Assembly (NCBI RefSeq): GCF_047123305.1
Contig: NZ_CP138918.1
Span: 620,001-684,000, forward strand
Length of the DNA stretch: 64,000 nt
From: Thalassobius sp047123305
GTDB lineage: Bacteria > Pseudomonadota > Alphaproteobacteria > Rhodobacterales > Rhodobacteraceae
Reading direction: 5' to 3'
In this document: in pieces, positions 27,532-36,630 of the stretch
Position numbering within the stretch: the stretch's first letter is position 1
Layout of the letters: each line of letters begins with the position of its first letter
Position numbers and translations under genes: made by a program
The notes under the pieces: model-generated
What the model saw: the letters and a program-made list of their open reading frames with translations, nothing else
Databases searched by the model: none
What the model was told of the DNA's origin: nothing

Positions 27532-29112
27532 TCAGTTTTTCTCTACGTCCTTGAGCAGAAGCAGGAACGACGGTTCGAGAGAGAAGTTGCTAACACGATC
27601 CGATGTTACGGCGTTCTGCTTCCAGTTGGCGACGAAGACCCAAGGTGCATCTTCCTGTACAATGGTCTGCATCTCTTTATAGAGCCTGGCGCGCTCAGCC
27701 TGATCGGTCGACGAACGAGCAGCTTCAAGTAGTTTGTCTACTTCTGGGTTGGAGTAGTAGCCCGAGTTAAAGCCACCCCGGTCTGGCCAAGCGTCAGTGC
27801 GCAGCGCCAGATACGGCAGTGTGTCCGGATCGTTGGTCATCCAAGCCATTTCTGCCATGTCTGCCTTGCCTTCAAGGCCAGGGTTTACCTCGCCAAGGAA
27901 CGAGTTCCATTCATAGGTTTCGATCTTAACGTCCAGACCAACTGCCTTCAGGTCCGCTTGGATCGCTGTGCCCATGGCGACGGGGTCCAGCATGCCTGAA
28001 CCACCTTCGGTGACATAGAACGTCAGTTCCGCGCCTTCGGCACCTGCCTCGGCCAGCAGAGCTTTGGCTTTTTCTGGATCATACGGATAAGGTGACAGCT
28101 CCTCGTTGTAGGCCCAAGCGAACGCAGGTGGCGTTGGCCCAGCAGCGACTTCGGCAGTGCCTTCGAGAACGTCATTGACCAGCGCGGTCTTGTTGATCGC
28201 ATAGTTCGCCGCCTGACGCACTCGTTTGTCAGCGAACGGACCCTCCTTAGCGTTCAGGATCAGGAACCAGACATGCGGGCCGGCCTGTTCATTGACGGTG
28301 TAGGCGTCACCTGCAAACTCTGACAGAGCAACGGGTGGAACCTCAACCATCATATCAATGCCACCTGAAAGCATTTCCGCAACACGAGTGTTCGCGTCAG
28401 TGATCGGACGGAACAGAACTGCTTCGGATTTTGCTACGCCGTCCCAGTAGTCTTCATTGCGCGTTACGACGACCAGTTCGTTAGATTTCCACTCTGCAAA
28501 TTGGAAAGGTCCGGTGCCGACGGGATTGCGGCCAAATTCGGCGCCCTTCGCGGCAACCGCGTCCGAGGAAACGATAAGCCCGGTGGGGTATGCAAGGTTC
28601 GACAAGAACGGTGCATAAGGCGCGTTCAGTTTGAATTTGACGGTCTTTTCGTCAATTGCTTCGACAGTCTCAATCGCTGAGAAGAAGAACGACAGCGGGA
28701 ACGGGCCCGTATCATGTTCGGGGTGGTCTTCGTTCAGCATCCGCTGGAAGGTGTAGACAACGTCGTCGGCGTCAAATGCCGTTCCGTCATGGAACGTCAC
28801 GCCTTCACGTAGGTCGAATGTGTATTCGGTGCCGTCTTCGGAGATCGTCCAGCCAGTCGCTAACGCAGGCTCCACTTCAAGGGTGCCCGACTTGTAGCGT
28901 ACAAGACCGTCATAGACGTTCATGAGGATGCGAAAATCATTGACTGCGGTCACGGTCGACGGATCCAGCGACTTGGGTTCCGCGATCTGGCCTACCACCA
29001 GAACACCCGGAGGGGTCTGCGCGATTGCTGGAACGGCTGTGGTCATCCCAAGCAGCGTCGCAGCGCCAGCTGCGGCCATCAACCCGCGACGTGTAATCTT
29101 TAAGAGTTTCAT
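27532..29112 (-). CDS. Family 5 ABC substrate-binding protein
   Basis: 526 residues. Signal peptide with a twin-arginine-like start (KITRRGLMAAAGAATLLG; cleavage near AIAQ-TPP). The mature part is a SBP_bac_5 protein: SLDPSTVTAVNDFRILMNVY, VEPALATGWTISEDG, the VTFHDGTAFDADDVVYTFQR signature and GTGPFQFAEW. It captures the substrate in the periplasm. It heads the importer operon; 119 bases separate it from the permease gene. Confidence 0.95.
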   Translation of the reverse strand: MKLLKITRRGLMAAAGAATLLGMTTAVPAIAQTPPGVLVVGQIAEPKSLDPSTVTAVNDFRILMNVYDGLVRYKSGTLEVEPALATGWTISEDGTEYTFDLREGVTFHDGTAFDADDVVYTFQRMLNEDHPEHDTGPFPLSFFFSAIETVEAIDEKTVKFKLNAPYAPFLSNLAYPTGLIVSSDAVAAKGAEFGRNPVGTGPFQFAEWKSNELVVVTRNEDYWDGVAKSEAVLFRPITDANTRVAEMLSGGIDMMVEVPPVALSEFAGDAYTVNEQAGPHVWFLILNAKEGPFADKRVRQAANYAINKTALVNDVLEGTAEVAAGPTPPAFAWAYNEELSPYPYDPEKAKALLAEAGAEGAELTFYVTEGGSGMLDPVAMGTAIQADLKAVGLDVKIETYEWNSFLGEVNPGLEGKADMAEMAWMTNDPDTLPYLALRTDAWPDRGGFNSGYYSNPEVDKLLEAARSSTDQAERARLYKEMQTIVQEDAPWVFVANWKQNAVTSDRVSNFSLEPSFLLLLKDVEKN

Positions 29113-29166
29113 CTCTCGGTTTCTCCCAGTTGTCGTCTGTGTATAGCGAAATTACGGTGCCACCTT

Positions 29167-29209
29167 ATTTATCATTATAAATTGATCAAGGAAAATTTTC
29201 ATGATAAAT
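29167..29209. promoter_or_regulatory. Candidate operator in divergent promoter region of the importer cluster
   Basis: ATTTATCAT (29167-29175) and ATGATAAAT (29201-29209) form a perfect 9-bp inverted repeat with 25 bases between. A smaller palindrome, TTGATCAA, lies inside at 29182-29189. The site is between the divergent substrate-binding-protein gene and the DUF1028 gene. Control by the GntR protein encoded at 22863-23603 is an inference. Confidence 0.45.
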
Positions 29210-29279
29210 TAGATTTTGGACTTAGAGTTTGCCGAGTGATTTTGGCTAAACCGAACAAAGCCCCTGAAAAAATAGGGGG

Positions 29280-29978
29280 ATGGGGGATGAAGTGACATTT
29301 TCTATTCTGGCGTTTGACGACGAGACCGGAAGAATTGGCGGCGCTGCTGCAACTGGAAATCTCTGCGTCGGCGGTTGGGTCTTGCGCGCTGATTCCCTGG
29401 CCGGTGCGTCTGCAAGTCAGGGAGCGTATCCAAGTACGCTCTGGGGTGAGGAGGCGCTCAGGATGATGCGGAACGGCAAAACTGCAACTGAAACGCTTGG
29501 AGCTCTCGTGTCTGCCGACACGGGTGCCGTGCATCGCCAGTTGGCCCTGATGGATACCCAGGGAAAAACTGCGGTTCATACCGGAATTGAAAATGTCGAC
29601 GCCAAGCATGCCATTGCCGAAAATGGATTGGTTGTTTCGGGAAATATGCTCAAAAGCGTGGACGTCATCGAAGCGATTTTCTCTACCTACAAAGCCAGCG
29701 GAAGCCAGCCGTTCGAGGACCGGCTGATCAGCGCAATCGAAGCAGGTCAAAATGCCGGGAGCGATTTCCGCGGTCTCATGTCAGCAGCGCTGAAGATAGT
29801 CGGTCGGAACAGTGCGCCCTATGACTTGCGCATCGACTATCATCAAGCTCCCATAAAGGCGCTTCGAGATCTGCATGAGCGCGCGCAATCGCCCGAATAT
29901 CACCAATGGCTAGATCGCGTGCCGACCGAGAACAACCCGAACCAACCTGCCGACGGCGAGCAGAAGATCGACCAGTGA
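29280..29978 (+). CDS. DUF1028 protein (Ntn-hydrolase-like)
   Basis: 232 residues. It has the DUF1028 pattern: TFSILAFDDETGRIGGAAAT at the start, VLRADSLAGASASQGA, ALVSADTGAVHRQLALMDTQ, and SGNMLK further on. The family is thought to have an Ntn-hydrolase fold and is often encoded beside peptide importers and amidohydrolases; its reaction is not established. A GTG at 29292 with GGGGG five bases upstream is an alternative start and would put the family core directly at the N-terminus. One base separates its stop from the next gene. Confidence 0.88.
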   Translation: MGDEVTFSILAFDDETGRIGGAAATGNLCVGGWVLRADSLAGASASQGAYPSTLWGEEALRMMRNGKTATETLGALVSADTGAVHRQLALMDTQGKTAVHTGIENVDAKHAIAENGLVVSGNMLKSVDVIEAIFSTYKASGSQPFEDRLISAIEAGQNAGSDFRGLMSAALKIVGRNSAPYDLRIDYHQAPIKALRDLHERAQSPEYHQWLDRVPTENNPNQPADGEQKIDQ

Positions 29979-29979
29979 A

Positions 29980-31233
29980 ATGACAGAAATCAAAATTGAT
30001 ACGGCATATTGGGGGCAGCGCGCCTTCGGCATGCTGCAAGAGCTTGCAGCATGTTCCGAAAATCATAGCGGCCCTTTGGGTGAAGTTGGCGTAACGCGTC
30101 TGCCTTACACCGAACAGCATAAGGCGGCGAACGAACTCCTGTCTGAATGGATGATCGAAGCAGGCATGACCGTGTCACTGGATGCGGCGGCGACGCTTAT
30201 CGGGCGTATGCCAGGGCAAAACGGCGGCAAAACCCTGCTTTTAGGGTCGCATCAGGACAGCGTGCGGCAGGGCGGTGGATTTGACGGGATCATGGGTGTC
30301 GTTCTGCCAATTGTTGTGATGCTTGCATTGAAAGACGCGGGCTGGAAACCACCGTTTTCAATCGAAGTTCTGGCTTTCGCCGACGAAGAGGGGGTCCGGT
30401 TTCCCACTGCCCTTACTGGCCCGCGCGCGCTGGCTGGCACATTGGATCCTACTGTTCTACAACTGCGTGACCGTGACGGAATCCGGTTAGGGGAAGCTCT
30501 TACGGACTTTGGTGGCGACGAAAATCAAATCGTGACTATTGCCCGATCTGCTTCTGATATCCTCGGCTATCTGGAAGTTCATATTGAACAGGGGCCGGTG
30601 CTGGAAGATCAAGATCAACCACTAGGCATCGTCACTGGCATTTGCGGGATTGAGCGTCACCAAATCGTAGTAACCGGTGTCGCCGCGCATGCGGGGACGA
30701 TGCCAATGCACCTTCGTCAAGATGCAATGGCAGGCGCGGCCTGGATTGTTGCACAGATCGAAGAAATGGCCCGCTCCGATGACCGGCTGCTGGGTGTTGT
30801 CGGAGAATTGAACGTGTTTCCCAATGCGGTCAACGCCGTTCCGGGTCGGGTGGAACTGACAGCGGAATTGAGGTCCGTTGACGATGAAACACGTGAGGGA
30901 GCTGGACAAAGGCTACGAGATTTTTGTTTGGAGCTCGCGAACGAGCGTGGATTGGAAATCCAAATTGAACGCACCTATTTCCAAGCCGCAACGCCTTGTT
31001 CAGGTGCGCTCCAAAGCGCGCTGCAAGACGCGTGCCCCAGCGCGCCAAGGATGCCTTCCGGCGCCACCCACGACGCCTCTGCAATGGCCGATCTCTGTGA
31101 CATTGGAATGCTCTTTGTGCGGTGTCGCAACGGTATCAGCCACAATCCGAAAGAATTCGCGACGGGTGAGGACATGGGGCAGGCAATCCAGGCGCTGGCG
31201 AAATTCTTGAGCCACAAGGAAAGTCAGCTCTGA
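29980..31233 (+). CDS. M20-family amidohydrolase (N-carbamoylase / allantoate amidohydrolase type)
   Basis: 417 residues. Metal-ligand motifs of the carbamoylase branch are present: GSHQDSVRQGGGFDGIMGV (first His and bridging Asp), LAFADEEGVRFP (Glu-Glu), EVHIEQGPVLE (His), and SGATHDASAMA (final His). The dimerisation domain lies between. Members hydrolyse N-carbamoyl amino acids, ureidopropionate or allantoate, releasing ammonia and CO2. Substrate not assignable. Together with the importer and DUF1028 it suggests uptake and breakdown of a ureide or acylated amino acid. Confidence 0.9.
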   Translation: MTEIKIDTAYWGQRAFGMLQELAACSENHSGPLGEVGVTRLPYTEQHKAANELLSEWMIEAGMTVSLDAAATLIGRMPGQNGGKTLLLGSHQDSVRQGGGFDGIMGVVLPIVVMLALKDAGWKPPFSIEVLAFADEEGVRFPTALTGPRALAGTLDPTVLQLRDRDGIRLGEALTDFGGDENQIVTIARSASDILGYLEVHIEQGPVLEDQDQPLGIVTGICGIERHQIVVTGVAAHAGTMPMHLRQDAMAGAAWIVAQIEEMARSDDRLLGVVGELNVFPNAVNAVPGRVELTAELRSVDDETREGAGQRLRDFCLELANERGLEIQIERTYFQAATPCSGALQSALQDACPSAPRMPSGATHDASAMADLCDIGMLFVRCRNGISHNPKEFATGEDMGQAIQALAKFLSHKESQL

Positions 31234-31489
31234 CAACCGAACAGTACCTTTTACGGCGAATGTGGGCCTTGTTGGGCCGCAATGCAGCACCACAGTTGAT
31301 GGCTGCAGGACTGGTCTGGGCCGCTTGCTAGGATTAGCCCCATTTAGATGAACGGCAGCTTTGTCCCGCAGAGCAGACCAAGTTACAAGGGCATCTCCCC
31401 CCAAATGCGAGAGGGGGGGATGGACTGCGAAGATCGCGGGCAAATTACGCAGCCCCGCGGTCCAGAACCACAGCGCCAAGCCGTCGCGA

Positions 31490-32626
31490 TTACCCTGCCA
31501 AGGATCGGGTGATGATCAGTTTCTGGATATCGCTAGTGCCTTCGTAGATCTGGCAGACGCGGGCGTCGCGGTAGATCCGTTCCACGGCGAAGTCCTGCAT
31601 GTAGCCGTAACCGCCGAAGGTCTGGATCGCGTCCGAGATGATCTTCTCTGCTGCCTCAGAGGCAAAGAGCTTGGCCATCGCGGCTTCGGGCAGGCAGGGG
31701 ATGCCGGCGTCCTTCATCCGGGCGGCGTTCAGCACCAGTTGTTTTGCCGCCTCCAACTGGGTGCGGGCATCGGCAAGGCGGAAGCCGACCGCCTGATGCT
31801 GCAGCAGCGGCTGGCCGAAGCTTTCGCGTTCTTTGGCGTAGTCCAGCGCCATTTCAAGCGCCGCCTGCGCCATGCCAACCGATTGCGCCGCAATGCCGAT
31901 CCGACCGGTTTCCAGACTGGACAGCGCGATCTTGTAGCCCTGTCCTTCGTCCCCGATCCGCATGTCGGCGGGCACCCGCATCTCTTCGAACCGCAGGGCG
32001 CAGGTGTCGGAACAGCGCTGGCCCAGTTTCTCTTCGACCGAAGTCACGTGGTAGCCCGCAGTGGCGGTATCGACGAGGAATGCGGTGATGCCCTGCTTGC
32101 CCTCTGAACCTTCCATCCGGGCAAAGACCACCACCCATTTGCCAATCTGGCCCGAGGTGATGAAAGCTTTCTCACCATTCAGCACGTAGTCATCCCCATC
32201 CCGACGCGCACGGGTACGAATGGCCGAGGCATCCGATCCCGCATGGGGTTCGGTCAGGGCAAAGGCCCCGATAAAGCCGCCTGCACAGCCTGGCCGCAGA
32301 ACCTGTTCCTGCTGCGCGGGCGATCCATAGCGTTGCAGGATCGCGTTGAACGGGGCGTTGTGCACCGACATCACCGTCGACAGCGCGCCGTCGCCTGCGG
32401 CCACTTCGATCAGCGCCAAAGCGTAAGAGACATAATCCGCACCCACGCCGCCCAGTTCCTCTGGCACGGTCATGCCGAGGAACCCCAGCTCGCCCATCTG
32501 CGCCAGGATCTCCGGCTCGATGGTTTTGGACTTGTCCCGCGCCGCCGCGCCGGGGGCCAGCACATCGCGCGCAAAACTGCGGGCCATGTCCTGAATCATC
32601 TGCTGGTCTTCGGTGAGCACGGTCAT
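31490..32626 (-). CDS. Acyl-CoA dehydrogenase
   Basis: 378 residues with the standard three-domain fold: N-terminal helices, FALTEPHAGSDASAIRTRA (FAD/substrate loop), ADMRIGDEGQGYKIALSSL, and the C-terminal QTFGGYGYMQDFAVERIYRD followed by YEGTSDIQKLIITRSLAG. The Glu of YEGTSDIQ is the catalytic base in short-chain enzymes. It uses FAD and passes electrons to ETF in fatty- or branched-chain-acid oxidation. No other beta-oxidation gene is adjacent. Confidence 0.95.
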   Translation of the reverse strand: MTVLTEDQQMIQDMARSFARDVLAPGAAARDKSKTIEPEILAQMGELGFLGMTVPEELGGVGADYVSYALALIEVAAGDGALSTVMSVHNAPFNAILQRYGSPAQQEQVLRPGCAGGFIGAFALTEPHAGSDASAIRTRARRDGDDYVLNGEKAFITSGQIGKWVVVFARMEGSEGKQGITAFLVDTATAGYHVTSVEEKLGQRCSDTCALRFEEMRVPADMRIGDEGQGYKIALSSLETGRIGIAAQSVGMAQAALEMALDYAKERESFGQPLLQHQAVGFRLADARTQLEAAKQLVLNAARMKDAGIPCLPEAAMAKLFASEAAEKIISDAIQTFGGYGYMQDFAVERIYRDARVCQIYEGTSDIQKLIITRSLAG

Positions 32627-32789
32627 AGCGGTCTCCTGCGTCAGGGTCGTTGGGGCGCCTTATAGGTCAGCATTACTGACAGGCTTTCTGGGAAGGTGAC
32701 AGATTCCTTCCGGTCCGCATAGCTCTATCGTTGCAAATCCTTGCGAGAATTTTGCAAAGCGCGTGACGTCATATGCGCCCCCCGCCGGC

Positions 32790-33518
32790 TCAGGCCGTTT
32801 TCTGTTGCCGCTGCGGCCCCGCCTCAACAAGCCCCGGGATATCCGGCACCTGCCCGCGGCGCATTTTGGCGACCCGCGCGTTCATCCAATGGCGGATCCC
32901 ATTGCGGTAAAGCAGACCGCGCAGCCCCGTCAGTTCCTGCACATGAGCGGCGTAGAAATCATCCGGCGCGTCAAACAGGCCAAAGTCCTGATTGATGCCA
33001 GTTTGCTGGATATAGGTGTCCTTGCCCTGCCAGTCGACCTGCGGATCCTGCAGGCAATCGGTGCCCGCGCCATAGGCGCAAAGGCTTTGCCTCTCGGGAA
33101 ATTTCTGTTGCAGCGCGTCGATTGCAGGCTGGTCCAGAATGAAGCCTTCCAGATTGATCCACGCGCCCTCGACCAGAACCTCCACCCAGGAATGCAGGAT
33201 GTTTTTCGGCGCCATCCAGTAGATCGCTTCGGGCACCACGCCTCGTTGCAGCGCCTTGTCGATGGTGAAACCGTGCAGCCTGCAAGGCACCTCCAGCGCC
33301 CGCAGTAGGGCCATCAGCAGTGTCGCCTTGGTGTTGCACTGCCCGTAGCCGTCCGCCAGCACTTTGGAGGCTGGCAAAGTGTCGTAGCTGTTGTAGCCAA
33401 AGGCGATGTCGTTGCGCACATAATCGTAGGCAGCACCGATGCGGTCCTGCAACGTTAGCTCTGTCCAGCCTTTAGACTGGATCAGAGTGGTGATTGCAGC
33501 AACGTTGAAATCCAGCAT
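32790..33518 (-). CDS. Transglutaminase-like cysteine protein
   Basis: 242 residues, no signal peptide. The transglutaminase-like core is visible: Cys in ADGYGQCNTKATLLMALLRA, His in NILHSWVEVLVEGAWINLEG, and a downstream Asp candidate. The family includes peptidases and cysteine-dependent amide hydrolases; substrate unknown. Located in its own transcription unit next to an Lrp regulator, 163 bases after the acyl-CoA dehydrogenase gene begins. Confidence 0.82.
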   Translation of the reverse strand: MLDFNVAAITTLIQSKGWTELTLQDRIGAAYDYVRNDIAFGYNSYDTLPASKVLADGYGQCNTKATLLMALLRALEVPCRLHGFTIDKALQRGVVPEAIYWMAPKNILHSWVEVLVEGAWINLEGFILDQPAIDALQQKFPERQSLCAYGAGTDCLQDPQVDWQGKDTYIQQTGINQDFGLFDAPDDFYAAHVQELTGLRGLLYRNGIRHWMNARVAKMRRGQVPDIPGLVEAGPQRQQKTA

Positions 33519-33628
33519 CGGGGTGGCCTGCAGATAGCGGTCCTGTGACTGTCGTTTCCTTTCGAATCGTCATGTCATTTTGAATAGAATATCTAGTGGC
33601 TATAGCTTCAACAACTTGTTTAGACAGA

Positions 33629-34042
33629 TCAAAGAACCCGCAGGATCACCTGCGATCGGGCCTCTGCGATCAGATCCGCGCTGCCAATCACCTCATTCAG
33701 ATCCGCCAGTGCTTCAACCGTGGGCAGCGAGACACGCACCACCGCGTCCAGCTCCCCAGAAAGCGAGACCACCTCGACCACACCCTCCTGGGCGGCCAGA
33801 AACTGCAGCGCCGGATCACAGGGCCGGTCGGCAATCCGGACAAACACCAGCGCCCGGACACCGCCCACCTGTCCGATCTGAACACGGTAGCCCGCGATAA
33901 CGCCGCTGGCCTCCATCCGTGCAATCCTCTCCTGCACGGCGGGACGGGACAGGTTCACCTGCCGCGCAATCTCGGCCGTGGCCAAACGGGCGTCTTTTTC
34001 CAGTAGGGACAGGATACGCAAGTTGGTCTGATCCAATTCCAT
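33629..34042 (-). CDS. Lrp/AsnC-family regulator divergent from broken cupin gene
   Basis: 137 residues from ATG 34042. N-terminal winged helix (LDQTNLRILSLLEKDARLAT, LSRPAVQERIARMEASGVI) and a C-terminal RAM-type ligand domain (VVEVVSLSGELDAVVRVSL). It probably responds to an amino acid. It is divergent from the cupin gene at 34148 with 105 bases between, the typical arrangement of a regulator and its target. Confidence 0.92.
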   Translation of the reverse strand: MELDQTNLRILSLLEKDARLATAEIARQVNLSRPAVQERIARMEASGVIAGYRVQIGQVGGVRALVFVRIADRPCDPALQFLAAQEGVVEVVSLSGELDAVVRVSLPTVEALADLNEVIGSADLIAEARSQVILRVL

Positions 34043-34147
34043 CAAAAGGGCCTTTCCGTCGATCCGCAGGGCAATGGCGACGCTCCGCAACTGGCGCTGC
34101 GCCTGGCCACTGCATAGCCTGATCCTCAATCAGACAGGAGCGTAGAA

Positions 34148-34459
34148 ATGCGGAAAATTGTGCCAAATGACTTCACCCCCACGCAGGCCTGGGCGGCGTT
34201 GGACATCGAATAGATCGCCGGGGCCACCGTGCGGCTGCATTGGACGGATCAGCCCTACAAATGGCACGTGAATGACGGGCCAGAGGTGTTTGTGGTGCTG
34301 GACGGACAGGTCGACATGCATATTCGAGACAACGGCGAGGAATCCGTTCTGCCGCCGAAAGCCGGCGAGATCTTCCACGCCGAAAGCGGCGATGCACATG
34401 TCGCCCATCCCATTGGTCCGGCCCGCGTATTGGTAATCGAAAAGGCGGGCAGCGTTTAG
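34148..34459 (+). pseudogene. Cupin-domain protein interrupted by in-frame TAG
   Basis: ATG 34148 is preceded by a good CAGGAG site and the frame gives MRKIVPNDFTPTQAWAALDIE, then TAG at 34211-34213, then IAGATVRLHWTDQPYKWHV and a complete cupin barrel to the stop at 34459, all in one frame (103 codons). Cupin features are HWTDQPYKWHVNDGPEVFVV, GQVDMHI and GEIFHAESGDAHVAHP. A CAG to TAG change would explain the stop. Restart at GTG 34229 would give a shortened protein. It is possible that the gene is inactive or that the base is a sequence error. Confidence 0.8.
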
Positions 34460-34738
34460 ATCTGCCACACCGCCATGCTGCGCAGCGTACCGGTGCGGCA
34501 AATACACAATTGTTGCGCAAATCGGATCACATCAGCGCTTTTGGCCAGCAGCGTGTTGACACACCCCGGTGCAAACGCCTAGCAAACGGCAGGCCACAGA
34601 CGCCTGCCGCCCGCAGACAAATGTCCCGGTGAAGTTCTGTAGACGACCATAGACCTGTCACTTCCTTCGCATATCGCATGGATGGCAACGCGGGCTCCGT
34701 TCAAAACACGATATACGTTTTCAAAGGAGATAGGTGTG

Positions 34739-36130
34739 ATGGAGTCACCTACCGAAAATCAGTTTACGCAGGGACCGTTGGGCGTAATCTATCTGAAAAC
34801 CGCGCTGCCGATCATTTTTGTCATGACGATGAGCGGATTGCTCTCGGTGGCGGATGCGCTGTTTCTAGGGCACTACGTTGGCCCCGAGGCGCTGGCGGCC
34901 GTGACCTTGATGTTCCCGCTTTACATGCTGATCATCGCCCTTGGCACCCTTGTGTCCAACGGCATGTCCAGCATTCTGGCCCGCCGTCTGGGCGCCGAAG
35001 AATTTGAGGCTGCCCGTCGGGTCTTTGCCGAATCGCATGGGCTGGCGGTGGGCATCGCACTGGTGCTGATGGCAATTTATCTGCTGGTGGGCGCCGATCT
35101 GGCGCTGCTGGCAGCGGGCGGTTCGCCGACGCTGGCGGCCATTGGTCAAACCTACATCGAAATCATTCTCTATTCTGCGCCGCTGTTTTTCGCCCTGTCG
35201 ATCAACAGTGACGCACTGCGCAATGAGGGGCGGGTTGGCTTTATGGCCGCACTCAGCCTGTTTGTGTCGCTGGCCAATATCCTGTTCAACTACCTGCTGA
35301 TTGGCCAGTTGAACATGGGGGTGGCGGGCTCCGCTTATGGCACGGTGCTGGCGCAGATCGTGGCGCTGTGGATCGTGTTGGGGTTCCGCCTGCATGGGAA
35401 AACGCTGCTGCGCCCGGCGGTGATCCTTAGCCATATGGGGGTCACAAGCTGGCGCCGCATTCTGGCCCTTGGTGCGCCGCAAAGCCTGAACTTCATCGGC
35501 GTCGCGCTTGGCTCTGCCTCCATCGTGGCAGCGCTTCAGCTGGTAGAAAGTGTGGATTATCAGGCCACAATGACCGCCTATGGCATTCTCACCCGACTGT
35601 TCACCTTTGCGATCCTGCCGCTGTTGGGCCTGTCCTATGCCATGCAGACCATCACCGGGAACAATTTCGGCGCCGCACATTATCACCGCAGTGACCAAAG
35701 CGCCCAGGTCGCTCTTTGGGCGGCGCTGATTTACAGCGCAGCGGTGCAGGCAATCCTCTCGCTGTTTCCTGCGGCGATTGCGGGCTGGTTTGTCACCGAT
35801 GCCATGGTGATTGCCGAAGTGGCGCGTATCATGCCGATCATCATGCTGCTGTTCTTCTTGGCCGGTCCGATGATCATTGTTTCCGCGCATTTCCAAGCCA
35901 TTGGGGACGCGACCCGCGCGGCAATTCTTGGCCTCAGCAAACCCTATCTCTTTGCCATTCCGCTGACCTTTGGGCTGGCGCTTATGTTGGGTGAGGCCGG
36001 GATCTGGATTGCGGCCCCGGCGGCGGAACTGTTGCTGCTGGCCTTAACCTCCCTGGTCCTGATGCAGGTGGCCCGGCGCCGGTCCCTACGCCTTGGCCTG
36101 TTCCACCCCCGCAGCGAAGGGGTGGTCTGA
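34739..36130 (+). CDS. MATE-family multidrug/cation efflux pump
   Basis: 463 residues from ATG 34739, with AAGGAG upstream (GTG 34736 is equally placed). Twelve hydrophobic helices in two homologous halves; MATE landmarks include MSGLLSVADALFLGHYVGPE, LGTLVSNGMSSILARRLGA, and ITGNNFGAAHYHR in the second half. It exports organic cations using Na+ or H+. The short hairpin at 34587-34609 (CGGCAGG/CCTGCCG) lies upstream. Its stop overlaps the next gene start (TGATG). Confidence 0.93.
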   Translation: MESPTENQFTQGPLGVIYLKTALPIIFVMTMSGLLSVADALFLGHYVGPEALAAVTLMFPLYMLIIALGTLVSNGMSSILARRLGAEEFEAARRVFAESHGLAVGIALVLMAIYLLVGADLALLAAGGSPTLAAIGQTYIEIILYSAPLFFALSINSDALRNEGRVGFMAALSLFVSLANILFNYLLIGQLNMGVAGSAYGTVLAQIVALWIVLGFRLHGKTLLRPAVILSHMGVTSWRRILALGAPQSLNFIGVALGSASIVAALQLVESVDYQATMTAYGILTRLFTFAILPLLGLSYAMQTITGNNFGAAHYHRSDQSAQVALWAALIYSAAVQAILSLFPAAIAGWFVTDAMVIAEVARIMPIIMLLFFLAGPMIIVSAHFQAIGDATRAAILGLSKPYLFAIPLTFGLALMLGEAGIWIAAPAAELLLLALTSLVLMQVARRRSLRLGLFHPRSEGVV

Positions 36131-36555
36131 TGGACATGCCAACGGATCTGGCCCATGCCAAAGCCACGGCCAAACGCCTGCGCGCGGACCATGCAGCAAG
36201 AGGCCAGCAATTGAGCCACAGTCAAGCCCTGGAACATCTGGCCCAGGCCTGCGGTCATCGCAACTGGAACAGCCTCAGCGCCGCGCTCGCCCCGGAAGCG
36301 CCATTGCGTATCAAGGTCGGCGGGCAGGTGTCGGGCCGATATCTGGGGCAGTGCTTTGTCGCCAAGGTCCTTGCGGCCAAGCAGGTTCCCCACGGCTGGG
36401 TGTCCGTAAAACTGGAGCTGGCGGAACCGGTGGATGTGGTGCGATTTGACAGTTTTTCCTCGTTCAGGAAGCGCTTGCGCGGCACCATCGGCCCCAAAGG
36501 CCACAGCCGCGAGCGTACCTCAAACGGTGAGCCACATTTGGTGATCGACCTTTAA
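36130..36555 (+). CDS. Small protein with glyoxalase-related N-terminal domain
   Basis: 141 residues, no signal or TM. The N-terminal part LSHSQALEHLAQACGHRNWN resembles the helical domain LSHSQALELxAxxxGFRDWN found in the so-called glyoxalase-superfamily proteins of alphaproteobacteria. The rest, from about residue 57, reads as beta strands (GQVSGRYLGQCFVAKVL) and ends HLVIDL. Translationally coupled to the MATE gene. Function unknown. Confidence 0.7.
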   Translation: MDMPTDLAHAKATAKRLRADHAARGQQLSHSQALEHLAQACGHRNWNSLSAALAPEAPLRIKVGGQVSGRYLGQCFVAKVLAAKQVPHGWVSVKLELAEPVDVVRFDSFSSFRKRLRGTIGPKGHSRERTSNGEPHLVIDL

Positions 36556-36589
36556 CAAAAACAGCCGAAGTGAGGGAGATCACTTCGGC
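36556..36589 (-). terminator. Rho-independent terminator of the LysR gene
   Basis: GCCGAAGTGA (36564-36573) and TCACTTCGGC (36580-36589) form a perfect 10-bp stem with a 6-base loop. Read on the minus strand it is followed by CTGTTTTTG, a T-run. The LysR gene ends 42 bases before it in that direction. The same hairpin may stop plus-strand transcription of the MATE operon. Confidence 0.8.
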
Positions 36590-36630
36590 CAATGCGTTGA
36601 TTGGAACGCGCAGGGGGAGGAAAACTTGGG

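Noticed and set aside
34865..35896. Minus-strand frame of 343 residues across the MATE gene
   Set aside because: Rich in Arg, Gln and His, antisense to a clear MATE transporter.
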